Part shown: in pieces, positions 31,242 through 44,634 of the stretch
Layout of the letters: every line of letters begins with the position of its first letter
How positions within the stretch are numbered: the stretch's first letter is position 1
Assembly (NCBI RefSeq): GCF_035594125.1
Contig: NC_087158.1
Span: forward strand, 8,110,501 to 8,174,500
Direction of reading: 5' to 3'
DNA from: Scylla paramamosain
Taxonomy: Eukaryota; Arthropoda; Malacostraca; Decapoda; Portunidae
DNA: 64,000 nucleotides
The notes under the pieces: model-generated
Seen by the model: the letters and a program-made list of their open reading frames with translations, nothing else
What the model was told of the DNA's origin: nothing
Database searches by the model: none
Translations under genes and position numbers: made by a program

Positions 31242-34200
31242 TCGTTTCTCAATATCGAGTGCTTTGCATGCATTTCGCTGTTATATCTCCTAATAATGTG
31301 AAATACACTTACAATACACGTTTTTGGTATTAATCTTCTTTTTCTCCAAATAAAGTGCTATTCATGCGTTTTAACGTTTTGGTATCTAAGAAGCTAAAGA
31401 AAAAAATAATGATAATAAACGTTTTTTTGTACTCTCGTTTTGGTTCTCCATATAGGATAGTTTGTATGCATTTTGGTGTTTTCGACGTAAAAAAAAACTC
31501 GAAAACACTCGTTATTTATTTTCCATAAGGATATAATTCATTTTTTTTTTTAACCGTTTTCCTTGCTAATATGTTAAAAAAAAAACACTGAAAATATATG
31601 ATTCTGGACATGTAATTCTGTTTCCCCTTATAGGGATATTTCCATGCTCTTCGCCGTTTTGATACCTAACAATGTTAAAAACATTCAAAATACAAGTTTT
31701 TTGATAATAATTTGTTTCTTTTATATAGTGTGATATTCATACATATTTTTTTTTCTGGTTTGGTACCTAAAAAGCTCAAAAACAATCATAATACACGTTT
31801 CTCGTAAAGTTCTTTCGTTTCCCTTATAAACTACTTTCCATGCAATTCAGCGTTTTTGTACGTAAAAAGCTGAAAAAAATACACGTTTTTTGCTAAAGTT
31901 ATTTTGTTTTTCCATAAAGCATTTGCATGCATTTTATCATTTTACGACGTAAGTATCTCAAAAACTCTCAGAAGATGTTTTATTAATGTTTGTTTTACGT
32001 TTTTTTTTTTTTTTTTAGCATTTTTGTACCTAGCACGCTCACAAACACACAAAAGACCCGTTTCTTGAAATCTCGTTTCCTATCTCGATATAAGGTACTT
32101 TCCATACATTTTGGCGTTTTGGTATCTAACAATGTGAAAAATCACTCTAAATACTAATTTTTGGTTATCTTATTATGTTTCTATATATAGGGTGTTATGC
32201 ATACTTTTTCTCGTTTTGGTACCAAAGAAGCTCAAAAACAAAACAAAAAATACACGTTTCTTGTTATATGTTTTCGTTACGAGATATAGGGTAATTTACA
32301 TACATTTTGGCGTTTTCAACGTATTGAGTTGAAAAGCACTAAAAACACGTTTCTTTTGTAATTTTTTACTATTCCTCCATACTTTTTTTTTTTTTTTTTG
32401 CATGCATTTTGGCGTTTTGGTACATACCTCAAAAAACACTGAAAAGAGATGTATGTAGTTATATTATTTTGTTTACTCATACAGGATGGTTTCCATACAT
32501 TTTGGGTTTTGGTGCTTAGCACGCTCATAAACACTCAAAAAGACACGTTTCTGGAAATATCGCTTTGCATGCTTTTGGTGATTTGTTGCCTAACAATATG
32601 AATTACAGTCGAGATACATGTTTTCGATAATGCTTTTCTGTTTCTCCATATAGAGTGTTATTCATACTACCCATGCATTTGTTTGCGTTTAACAAGTTCA
32701 AAACCAAAAAATTTTTGTGATGTTACTTTGTGTCTCAACTATAGGTATTTTCCATAGTTTAAGCTTTTTCGTAGGTAAGCACCTCAAAGCACTGAAAATG
32801 AAAATTTTTGGTAATGTCTTGTTTTCCCATATAGAGTGCTTTTTCTTGTTTAACATGTACAAAAACACTCATAAGATACGTTTCTTGTAATATGGTTTCA
32901 TTTCAACGCAGAGGGTGCTTTACATGTATTTTGGCGTTTTGCTTTCTAAAAATGTAAAAATAATAATAATAATAATAAATAAAAAATACGCATTTTTGTA
33001 TTTTTTTTTTTTTTACATATAGAGTGCTATTAATTCATTTTAGCTTTTTCTTGCCTAAGAAGCTCAAAAAGACTCAAAATACACGTCTTACGTAATGTTC
33101 TTTTGTTTCCCGATGTTGTATACTTTAAATACATTTTGGCGTTTTTTTACGTAAGAAGCTCATAAAGACTAAAAATACACTTTTCTGGTAACGTTAATGC
33201 GTTTCTCTTTAAAGCGTGTTTTCCATGTGTTTTAGCGTTTTGGTACGTAAGTAGCTTAAAAAGACAACAAGTCAAACGACACGTTGTAGGTATTTAATTT
33301 ATTTATTTATTATTTTTTTTCAGAGAGAATCTCTTCAATACTTTTTAGTGCTTTCGTATCGAACACGCTCTAAAAGACATTAACAAGACATGTTTCTGGA
33401 AGGGAAGTTTCAGTTCACCACAGAGGGTACACTGCATGCATTTTGGCGTTTTGGTACCTTAGAATGTGAAAAATTAAAAATAATGATAATAATAATACTT
33501 TTTTTTTTTTTATAATTTTCACTCTTCCAAATAGAGTGGTATTCATGCGTGTTACCATTTTGGTACCTAAGAAACTCAAAAGCACTAAATATGCACTTCT
33601 AGTAATATTGATTCATTACCCAATATAGGTTTCATGCATTTTCTCGTTTTTATACGTAACATGCTTGAAAATACTCAAAATACTTGTTTTTAGTAATGTT
33701 ATTTTTTCTCCATGAAGGGTATTTGCTTGCATTTTACTGCTTTGGCACGTAAAAAGCTCAAAACACTCAAAAAACATGTTTTTCGTAATGTTATTTGGTA
33801 TTCCCTTATAGAGTGTTTTTCGTGCATTTCAGTGTTTTCCTGCATAACATGTTGTTCACACTCAAAAGACACGTTTATGGAAATGTCGTTTCTTTTCGCT
33901 ATATAGAGTGCTTTGCATACGTTTTGTCAGTTTGGTACCTAAGAATGTAAAAAACAAAAAATGCTCATTTTTACTAATGTTGTATTATATTGTGCTATTG
34001 AAGTGTTTTTTTGCGTTTTGCAGCCTGAGGAGCTGAAAAACACTCATAATGCACTTTTCTCGTAAAGTATCCATATAGGATACTTTTCATGAATTTTCGC
34101 GTTTTTTATACATAACAATGTGAATAACACACATTTTTGATAATGTTTTTATGTTTCTACATATAGAGAGTGCTATTGAACTTTTTGTCATTTAGGAAAA

Positions 34201-35220
34201 TCAATAACATTTATAACACAATTTCCTGAAAATATCGTTTTGTTTCACCACATAGGCTACTTTATTTGCATTTTCCCATTCCTTTGTCTAAACAAGCTAA
34301 AAAAAAAACAATGAAAATGATTCTTTTTTGTAATGTGTTGTTTCTACATAATGGATGTTTTTAATGAGTTATAGTGTTTTGGTGAGTAAAAAACACAATA
34401 ATTTTTTTGGGGGTAATTTTGTTTTCTATTCCAAAATATGATGCTTTCCATGCTTTTTACCATTTTGGTAATGTCGCTTCGTTTCTCGCATGCAATTTAG
34501 CCTTTTGGTACATAACAATGTGAAAAAAAACATACAAAATACACGTTTTATTATAATGTTTTTTTTTTTCCATATAGAATATGTTTTACTCGTTTTTGTT
34601 TTTTTTGATACATAAAAAGCTCAGAAAACACTTATTTTTAACTTTTCTCATAAAGTGTTTTAGATTCCAAATGTACAGTGGTTTGTGTGGATTTTGCCAT
34701 TTTCCTACCTAACGAGTTCAAATACGTACAATACACGTAATATTGTTCTGTTTCTTCAAATCAGTTGTTTTGTATGCATTTTGACGCTCTATTATTACCT
34801 AACAAAAAAAAAATGAAAATCAAAACACACGTTTTCGTAATGTTTATCTATTTCTCCATATAGACTGCTTTTTAATGAGTTTTAGGATTTTAGGACCCAA
34901 GAAGGTCAGAAACATTCATTCATCATTACATTTATTGTAATATCGTTTTATTTCCCAATTCAGAGTAGTTTGCATGCATTTTGCCCTTATTCTATGTAAA
35001 AAATAAAAAAAAGGAAAAAGGAAAATTCACGATTTTTGTAATGTCATTCTATTTATTCATAAGGAATATTTTGCATGTGTTTGAGCGTGTTTGTGATTAA
35101 GAAGCTCAAAATCACACAAAAGGCACGTATTTCTTATTGTTGATTTGTATTCCCTTACAGAACGCTTTATGATTTTGGTACCTAAGAATATAAAAAACAC
35201 TTATATAATACACTTTTCTC

Positions 35221-35348
<128 letters not shown>

Positions 35349-35709
35349 CATATGAAGTACTTTGCATACATTTTTCATGTTTCTGTTCCTTAGGAAGCTA
35401 TAAAATACTCAAAATACACATTTTTGGTAATAGGTAAGTTTTGCATGCCTTTTAGCGTTTTGGTACGTAAAAAGCTACTAAACACTCCAAAGACACGTTT
35501 TCGGTAAAGTTGTTTTGCATTCTATTCTCATATAGGGTGATTTCCATGCTTTTTAACATTTTGGTGCCTAAAACATTGAAAAACAATCAAACGGCACCTT
35601 TCTCGTCATTTTTTTTTCACCATGTAATTTATATTTATCTTGGCGTTTTATAACCTAACACTCAAAATAAACGTTTATAGTAATGTTGTTTTCTTTCTCC
35701 ATATAGAGA

Positions 35710-35836
35710 AAAAATGAGCTTCTTAGGTACCAAAATGCTATAAGACATGAATATATGAATATATGTATAAAAATGAAATTACTAAAAGTGTGTATTTTGA
35801 GTAATTTCACAGCGTTTTGTACCAAAACGCCAAAAA
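35710..35836 (+). repeat. plus-oriented patch inside the inverted block
   Basis: GAGCTTCTTAGGTACCAAAA followed by TGTGTATTTTGAGTAATTTC is direct-orientation satellite. Both neighbours read in reverse. Confidence 0.8.
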
Positions 35837-36014
35837 TCTCAAAAAACAACAATACACGTTTCTCGCAATGTGCTTTTCTTTCCCCATGTTGGGTGCTTCG
35901 CATGCACTTAAGCGTTTTGGTAATTAACAATGTAAAAAATACTAAAAATATACATTTTTGGGAATGTTTCTCTTTTTTTTCATATAAACTTATTCATATA
36001 GTACTTTTTTTCTT

Positions 36015-36312
36015 TCATGCTTTAAGCCCAAAAACGGTAAAATACATAGAAAGCACCCTATAATGGCATATGAAAAAAAACATTACGGAAATATTGTGCC
36101 TTTTGAGTGTTTTGTGTTTTTGAGCTTCTTGACTCACCAAAACACTAAAAAGCCTACAAAACGCCTTTTATAGAGAAACAAAATAACATTAACGAAAAGG
36201 GAATTTTCAATGTTTTTAGCTTGTTAGGTACTAAAATACCAAAATGCATGGAAAGTACCGTATTTAAGAAATGAAACGATTTTACAAGAAAAGTACATTC
36301 TGTGTTCCTGAG
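36015..36312 (+). repeat. plus-oriented patch ending in a fold-back
   Basis: About three direct-orientation monomers. The right end is a short perfect inverted repeat, TTCCTGAG (36305-36312), ATAAG, CTCAGGAA (36318-36325), at the switch back to reverse orientation. Confidence 0.8.
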
Positions 36313-36677
36313 ATAAGCTCAGGAATACTTATAATAAACGTTTCTTATAATGTTCTTTTGTTTCAAAATATAGGGTGCTTTCGATGTATTTTATCGTTTT
36401 GAGGCCTAAAAAAAAAAAAAAATTCTGAAAAGACATTTTTTGGTAATGTAGCTTCGTTTCTCCATATGATTTTTTGGCATTTTTGTACCTAATTTGTGAA
36501 AATACTCGAAATATATATTTTTAGTTATGTTCTTATTTCACCTATAGAATACTATTAAATACTCTTTAGAGTTTTAGTACCTAAGAATTTCAAATACACA
36601 AAAAATGCACAATTCTCGTAATGTCTTTTCGTTTTCCTATGTTGAATACTTTCTAGGCATTTTTTGCGTTTTTGTAC

Positions 36678-36749
36678 GAAAGAAGCTGAAAACACTCATA
36701 ATGCTTGTTTTATCAAAAACAAATATTATGAGTGTTTTCAATTTCTTTC
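36678..36749. repeat. fold-back with ~34-bp arms
   Basis: Arms at 36678-36711 and 36716-36749 are reverse complements with about four mismatches (core GAAAACACTCATAAT / ATTATGAGTGTTTTC). The loop is only four bases. Confidence 0.88.
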
Positions 36750-37814
36750 GTTCTTTATTTTCCTTCTCCATAAAGAGTGTTTTTTTGCAAGAATTTTAGC
36801 GTTTTAGTACAGGAGTAGCTTTTTGCAAAGTTTTTTTTTTCGTTTTCCATGCTTTAGAACGTTTTGGTGCCTAACACTCAAAAGACACGTTTCTGGAAAT
36901 ATCGTTTCTATTCGCCATGTAAGACGCTTTGGATGCATTTTGGCGTTTTGGTACCTAACCATCTAAAATACGCTGAAAATAGACGTTTTTAGGAATGTTA
37001 TTCTGTTTCCTTATATAGAGTGCTATTCATGCGTTTTGTTACCTAAGCTTTGGTACCAAAGAACACTCATAATAGACGTCTCTAGTAATGACCTTTCATT
37101 TCCCCATATATAAGGTACATTGCCTGCATTTTCCGTTTTTCCATGTAAAAAGCGCAAAAAAAAAAAAAATTGTTTCTCGTAATGATATTATCTTATCCCT
37201 AAAGAGTTTCATGAGTTTTAGAGTTTATTTTTTTTTTAATTTCAGTAACACTGAAAAGACACATATAGGATGATTTCCACTTTTTTTTTTTTTTTGCGTT
37301 TCCGTGCATAATTCGCTCGAAAACACTAAAAAGATATTTTTCTAGTAAATTCGTTTCGTTTTCCCATATAGTGATATAGTGAGCTTTACATGGATATTGG
37401 CGCTTTGGTAGTTAATAATGTGAAAAGCAATTAAAATACACGTTTTCGGTAATGTTGTTCTGTTTCTCGATGTAGATATGCTATTCATGCGTTTTAGCTT
37501 TTAGTACCTAAGACGCTCAAAACTCCCATAATACACTTTTCTCCTAATTTTTTTTTTTTCATATTTTCATGGATTTTTTTTCACTTTTTATGTAACAAGC
37601 TCAAAAACTTTTAAAATACACGTTTTCGGTAAAGGTATACTGTCTCTCACTAAATATTTTCTTTTTTTTTCATAGGCTTCAGCATTTTAGAACGTAAGTA
37701 TCTCCAAATCACCTATGAGACACGTTTTTGGTAATATTGTTTTGTTTTCCTTTATAGGGTTTTTCCATGGTTTTTGCCTAACACGCTCATAAACACTCCA
37801 AAGACTCGTTTCTG

Positions 37815-37816
37815 TT

Positions 37817-37851
<35 letters not shown>

Positions 37852-37880
37852 TTCTATTTATTTATTTATTTTTTTTTTTG
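37815..37880. repeat. (TTTA)n microsatellite
   Basis: A TTTA tetranucleotide run with one interruption. A shorter similar run lies at about 38293-38335. Confidence 0.9.
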
Positions 37881-39895
37881 CACCATTAGGGTATTTGGAT
37901 GTTTTATTTTTTTATTAATATGAAACACACAAAATATACGTTTTTTGTTATGTGGTTCTCTTTCTCCATATAGAAAGCTCTTCATTCATACTAGGTTTTA
38001 GGTACCTATAAGGTTGATAAATATTTATAACAAAATTCCCTCGTAATATCCTTTCGTTTCCTTATATAGGACAATTTACATGCATATTGGCATTTTTTTC
38101 TACGTAAGAATCTCCAAAATATTGAAAATACTTTTTTTTTGGGTAATATTTTTTTCGGTAATGTTATTTTTATTTACAAATGGTATTTTCAGGCATTATA
38201 GAGTTTTGATGCGTAAGCAGTTGAAAAAAAAAACACTCAAAAGACATGTTTTTCGTAATGCTGTTTTGTTTTCACATATAAGGTGCTTTCAATATTTATT
38301 TATTTATTTACATATTTATTTATTTATTATTTTCTTTTTAGCGTTTTGGTGCCTTGAACGCCCATAAACACTCAGGATACACGTTTTTTGTTTTTTTTCC
38401 TATGGCATGTGTTTTGGCGTTTCTGTACCCTACTGTAAAAGAAAAAAAAAACCCTGCAAATACACGTTTTTGGTAATGTTATTCCGTTTGTCAATATAGA
38501 GTACTATTCATGTGTTTTAGCGTTTTGATACCTAAAAAGCACAACAAAAAGCTCATAATATACGATTCATGTAATGTCTATTCTTTTCCACATTAAGGAT
38601 AGTTTGCATGCTTTTTGGAATTTTCCTATGTAACTAGCAGAAAAACTTAAAAAATTCTTGATTTTGGTAATAATATTCAGTTTCTCCATAACAAAATATT
38701 TTTGCATGCGTTTTAGCATTTTGGAACATAAGAATTTCTAAAACACTCAAGAGACACGTTTTTGGTGATTTCCATGCTTTTTACCGCTTTGGTAACTAAC
38801 AAGTATTTTGATAGGTAATAAAAAAAAACTCAAAAGATAAGTTTTTCGTCATGTAATCCCATTTAAAGTGATTTCTATGATTTTTTTTACGTTTTTTGTT
38901 CCTAACACTATCAACAAACACTCAAAAAACATGTTTCTGGTAATTTCGTTCGTTTCCCCATATACGTGGCTTTCCATGAATTTCGGCCTTTTGGTATTTA
39001 CTTATATGAAAATCACTCAAAATGCACTTTTTTTTTTTTAGTAATGTTCTGTTTCTAAATATAGAGCGCCGTTCATGTATTTTCTTTTTTTTTCATATAG
39101 AGTGTTATTCATGCGTTTTAGAAATTTGATAACAAACAAGAAACACTCATAATACACGTTTCTCATAATGTCTTTTTGTTTACGCATATAGGATACTTTG
39201 CATGCTTTTTTGCGTTTTTGTGCGTAATAAGCTCAAAAACATTCAAAATACTTGTTTTTTGGTAATATTATTCTATTTGTACATAAAAGGTGTTTTTTAC
39301 TTGCGTTTTAGTTTTTCCGTATGTAAGGAGGTGAAAAAAACTCTAAACACGTTTTTGGTAATGTTTTCTTTTCGTATATAGGGTGCTTTCCATGCTTTTA
39401 ACATTTTTCTGTGTAACTGCAGACAAAAAATCAAAATATACTTTTCTTGTCTTTCATTTAGTTTCCCCATGAAAAAGGCTAACAATGTGAGTATCTATCA
39501 TTGTGAAAAACACTCAATTTACACGTTTAGGAACGTTGTTGTTTCTTCGTATAGAGGGATATTAATGCGTTTTCGTGTTTGGTACTAAAAAAGCTAAAAA
39601 TCCCAACCCTAATACACATTTCTCATGTAATTTCGTTTCTTAATATAGGGTATAACTCACGTATTTTGGCGTTTTTCTACGTAAGCAGCTCAAAAACACT
39701 GGAAAATAGTTGTTATTGGTAATGTTATTCTTTCTCCATAAACAATCATAAAACATTTTTGTGTTAATATCGTTTCGCTTCCCAATATCAGTTAATTTGC
39801 ATGCATTTTGGCGTTGTGTTACCTAACAAGCTCAAAACTTTCAAAACTTCCGTTTTTAGTAATGTAATTCTTTTTCCTCATATAGGATATTTGGC

Positions 39896-39962
39896 CGCGT
39901 TTTAACTCTTTGGTACGTAAGAGGCTCAAAAAGCCTCTTACGTACCAAAAAGTTAAAACGCG
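39896..39962. repeat. fold-back with 31-bp arms, one mismatch
   Basis: The left arm (39896-39926) contains TTGGTACGTAAGAGGCT and the right arm (39932-39962) AGCCTCTTACGTACCAA. The arms pair over 31 positions with one mismatch around a 5-base CAAAA loop. The right arm is a short direct-orientation patch in the inverted block. Confidence 0.95.
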
Positions 39963-42900
39963 TGCAAAATACCTCAAAAGACAATTAAAAGACACTTTTA
40001 TAATAATGCCCTTTAGCGTTTTGGTACCTAACAACCTCAAAAATACTCAATACACATTTTTGGTAATGTTGCTTTGTTTCTTCATATAGGGTGCTTTGTA
40101 TGCATTTTTGCATTTTGGTACCTAATATGAGGAAAAACACTCATAATAAAAGTTTTTGTAATGTTCTATTTCTCTATATAGAGTGCTGCTATTCATGTGT
40201 TTAAGCGTGTTGGTACATAAAAAGCTGAAAAAAACACTCATAATAGAAGTTTCTGTTAATATTGTTTTGTTTCCCAATGTCCGGTGATTTTCATGCATTT
40301 TGGTGTTTTGTTACCTAACATGCTCTAAAAAATTTCAAAGTACACTTTTTTGCTAATGTTTTTCTGTTTCTCCATGAAGAGTGTTTTGTATGCGTTTCAG
40401 TGTTTTGGTAAGTAAGAAGCTGAGAGATACTCAAAACACAATTTTTTTGTAAAGTTTGCTTTTCCCATACAGGATGCTCTGCATGCACTTTAGCATTTTG
40501 ATACCTAACAAGCTCAAAATTATTGTTAATACACATTTTTTGGTAATGTTGTTTTATTTCTTCATATAGGGTGCTTTGCATGAACTTTACCGTTTTGGTA
40601 CCTTACAAACTCAAAAATATTCATAATACACGTTATTGGTGATATTGTTCTGTTTTTCCATATATTGTGCTATTCACGTGTTTTAGCATTTTCTTACCTA
40701 TGAAGTTCAAAAACACTTATAATACATATTTATGTAATATCGTTTCGTTTCTCAGTATGTATTGCATTTATTTTGGCGTTCTCGTACCTAACAAGCTCAA
40801 AACTTTCAATACACCCGTTTTTGGTAATGCTGTTCTGTTTCTTAATAAATGGTGTTATCCATGCGTTTTAGCACGTTTGGTACGTAAGAAACTCAAAAAA
40901 GTTTCAAAAGACACATTTTTAATAATGTTCTTTTCTTTTCCCAAATGGAGTGTTCTCCAAGGATTTAATCTAATAAGCTCAAAACTCCCAAATGACACGT
41001 TTCTGTTAAATCATTCCGTTACCCGATTGAGGGTGTTTTCATGCTTATTGGTGTTATGTTACCTAAGGAGCTTAGAAACTCTAAAAATGCATGTTTTTGG
41101 TAATGTTCTTTTTCTCCATAAAGGTTATTTTCCATGCATTTTAGCGTTTTGTTACGTAAGGAACTAAAAAATATGATTATTATCTTATTAGGAAACCTAA
41201 CAACATTACCGAAAACGTGTGTGTGTTTAGTATTTTCCAGCTGGTTAGATACTAGAACGACATTTACAGAAAACGTGCCATTTGGATGTTTTTGAGCATA
41301 TTAAGCACCAAAACTCTAAAACGCATGAAAAATACCCTACATTGGAAAACAAAATAATATTATCATCGTGTGTATTTTGAGGGTTATCTTATGTACCAAA
41401 ACGCTAAAACGCGCGAATATTTATATATATGGAGATACAGAATAATTTTACCAAAAACCTACTGTGAGTGTTTTTCTTTGTGTTTAAGTACCAAAACCCC
41501 AAAATGCATACAAAGCACTCATACAAATTGCTTTATATGCATTTTGGATACAAAAACGTGCGTTATAATTTTTTTTTTAAGCTCGTAACATACCAAAAAA
41601 GTTAAAACATGCGAAACGCTCTTTATGGAGAAACAGAGCAACGTTGCCAAAAACGTGGTTTGAATTTTTTTTTCTTTTTTTTTCCAACATGCTGGGTACC
41701 AAAATAACAAAACACATGCAAAGCATCCCATTTGAGGTAACGAAACGGCATTCCCAGAGATGTGTCATTTCTGTGTTTTTTGAGCATATTAGCCACAAAA
41801 AAAAAGCTATAAAAACATTGAAAACACTCTTCATCAAAAACACGTCTTTTGAGTATTTTTGAGCTTCTTCCGAACCAAAAGGCTAAAACAGTGTAACACT
41901 GTTTATAGAGAAACAGAACAACATTATCAAAAAATGTGTTTCTTCATTGTTTTTGGGCTTCTTAGGTAACAAAACACCAAAGTCCATGATAATCACCCGA
42001 TATGAGGAAACAAAACGATTTTAGCAGAAACGTGTGTTATAATTGTTTTTCAACTTCTTCAGTAACAAAACGCTAAAAACATGTGAATATCACTATATTG
42101 AGAAACAGACCAGCATCATCAAAACTTGTATTATGAGTGCTTTTCTCAATGTTAGGTACAAACAAAATGCTAAAATGCATATAAAGCACCCTATAAGAAG
42201 AAACAGAATAATATTTCAAAAATGTGTATTATGAGTGTTTTTACCAAAACGCTAAAGTGCAAGCAAACTCCCAATGAGGCAAAAACAAATAACAATAACA
42301 AAAACGTGTCTTTTCAACGTTTTTCAGCTTCTTAGTACCAAAACGCGAAAACGCATACAAAACGTTGTTTATGGAGAAACAGAAGTACATAACCGAGAAT
42401 TTGTCTTTTCATTGTTTTCCAACTTGTTGGGTACCGAAACGTGAAAATGCATGCAAAGCACCCTATTTGGGTAACGAATCGACATCACCAGAAATGTGTA
42501 ATTTGTGTGATTTGAGCATATTAGACACAAAAACGCTAGAAAGCAGAGGGAAACAAAACAACATTATCAACAACGTGTCTTTTAAGAAATCTTAAGCTTC
42601 TTACGTACCAAAACGCTAAAACATATGTAAAACACCCTTTAAGGTGAAACAAAACTATATTAAGAAAAACGTGTGTTTTGAGTGTTTTTGAGCTATTTAG
42701 GTAACAAACGCCAAAATGCATGCAAAGTATCCGTTAGTGGGAAACGAAACGATATTAATAGAAACGTGTGTTATAAGTGTTTTTCAACATTATTGATACC
42801 AAAACACTAAATTACGTGAATCGCTCTCTATATGGAAAAATAGAACAACATTACCAAAAACGTGTATTATGAGTGTTTCCGCCATGTTACGTACTAAAAC

Positions 42901-44425
42901 GTCAAATGCAGACAAGCACCCTATATGACAAAAAAAAAAAAAAAAATATTACTAAAATGGTGTATTATGAGTGTTATTAAGGTTGTTAGGTACCAAAACG
43001 CCAAAATGCACGCAAATTATCCTATATGTGAATAGCAAACAACAATACCAAAAATATCTTTTCTGTAGTTCCAGCTTATTAGATACAAACCCTCCAAAAT
43101 ATATACAAATCACCCTATCCGGGGTTAGAACACGACATTCCCAGAAACGTGTCAAAAGGGTGTTTTTTTGAGGATATTAGGCAACAAACGGTAAAAAGGA
43201 AGAAAAACATTGATTATAAAATATAAAAACTGTGTATTTTTTTTTTTTTCTTTAAGCTTCTTACGTACCAAAACGCTAAAACACGTGTTAAATACCCTTT
43301 ACAGAGAAAATGAACAACATTACCAAAAACGTATGATTTGTGTGTTTTCCAGATTGTTAGGTTTAGGTATTAAAATGCCAAAATGAATGATTTGATATAT
43401 CTAAAGGAAACGATATTAACAGAAACGTGTATTATGAGCGTTTTTTTTTTTAGCTTCTTATATACCAAAACGCTAAAACACATGAATAGGAATCTATAAG
43501 GAGAAACAGAACAACATTATATATATATATAAAAAAAAAAAAACATTTATTATGGGTGATTTTCTCTATGATAAGTTCTAAAACGCCAAAATGCATACAA
43601 AACACCCTACATAAAGAAATCAGAACATTATCTAAAACGTGTATTATAAGTGTTTTTGAGCTTGTTATTTACCAAAACGCTAAAAGTGCATACAAAAAAT
43701 CCTTCATGGAGAAAGAAAAATATGCAAAAAAAGACCATATTGAGTGTTGTTGAGCTTCTTACCTATCAAAACTGCAAAATGAATGAAATCACCATTTTAG
43801 TAGCCGAACGAGATTACCCAAAAAAAAAACAGCTCTTTTTGAGTGTTTTTTGAAAATCTTCTGTACCAAAACACTCTATATTGGAAAAGCAAACAACATA
43901 ACCAAAAACACGTATTTTTAGTGTTTTTCAGCTTCTTACGTACCCTTTATAGAGAAACAGAAAAAAAAAAAAACATTGCATAAAACGTGTTTATTGAGTG
44001 TTTTGAGCTTCTTATCTACCAAAACTGCAAAATGCATGCAAAGGACGGAGCGGCATTACCAGAAAGATATTTTTTGAGTGTTTTTGAGCTTCTTATGTAT
44101 CAAAACGCTAAAGCGCGTGGAAAACACGTTTTATGAGGATACATTACAAAAAAAAAAGTGTGATTTGAGCGACTTCCAACTTGTTAGGAACCAAAACGTG
44201 AAATTCAATGAAAATATCACGATATTGGATAAAAAAAAAAAAAAAAAAGGATATTGAAAGAGTATTATGAGTATTTTCAGCTTCTCAGGTAAAAAAAAAC
44301 GCTAAAAAACGTATAGCACACTATATCTAGAAAAAGAACAACATTACTAAAAACGTCTTTTATATGTTTTTGAGCTTCTTAGGTGCTAAATCACCAAAGT
44401 GCATGCAAAGCACACTGTATGGAAG

Positions 44426-44634
<209 letters not shown>

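Noticed and set aside
40667..41167. 166-residue plus-strand frame and dozens of 60-100-residue frames in the satellite
   Set aside because: They follow monomer periodicity, occur on both strands and in several frames, and show no domain. Repeat artefacts.
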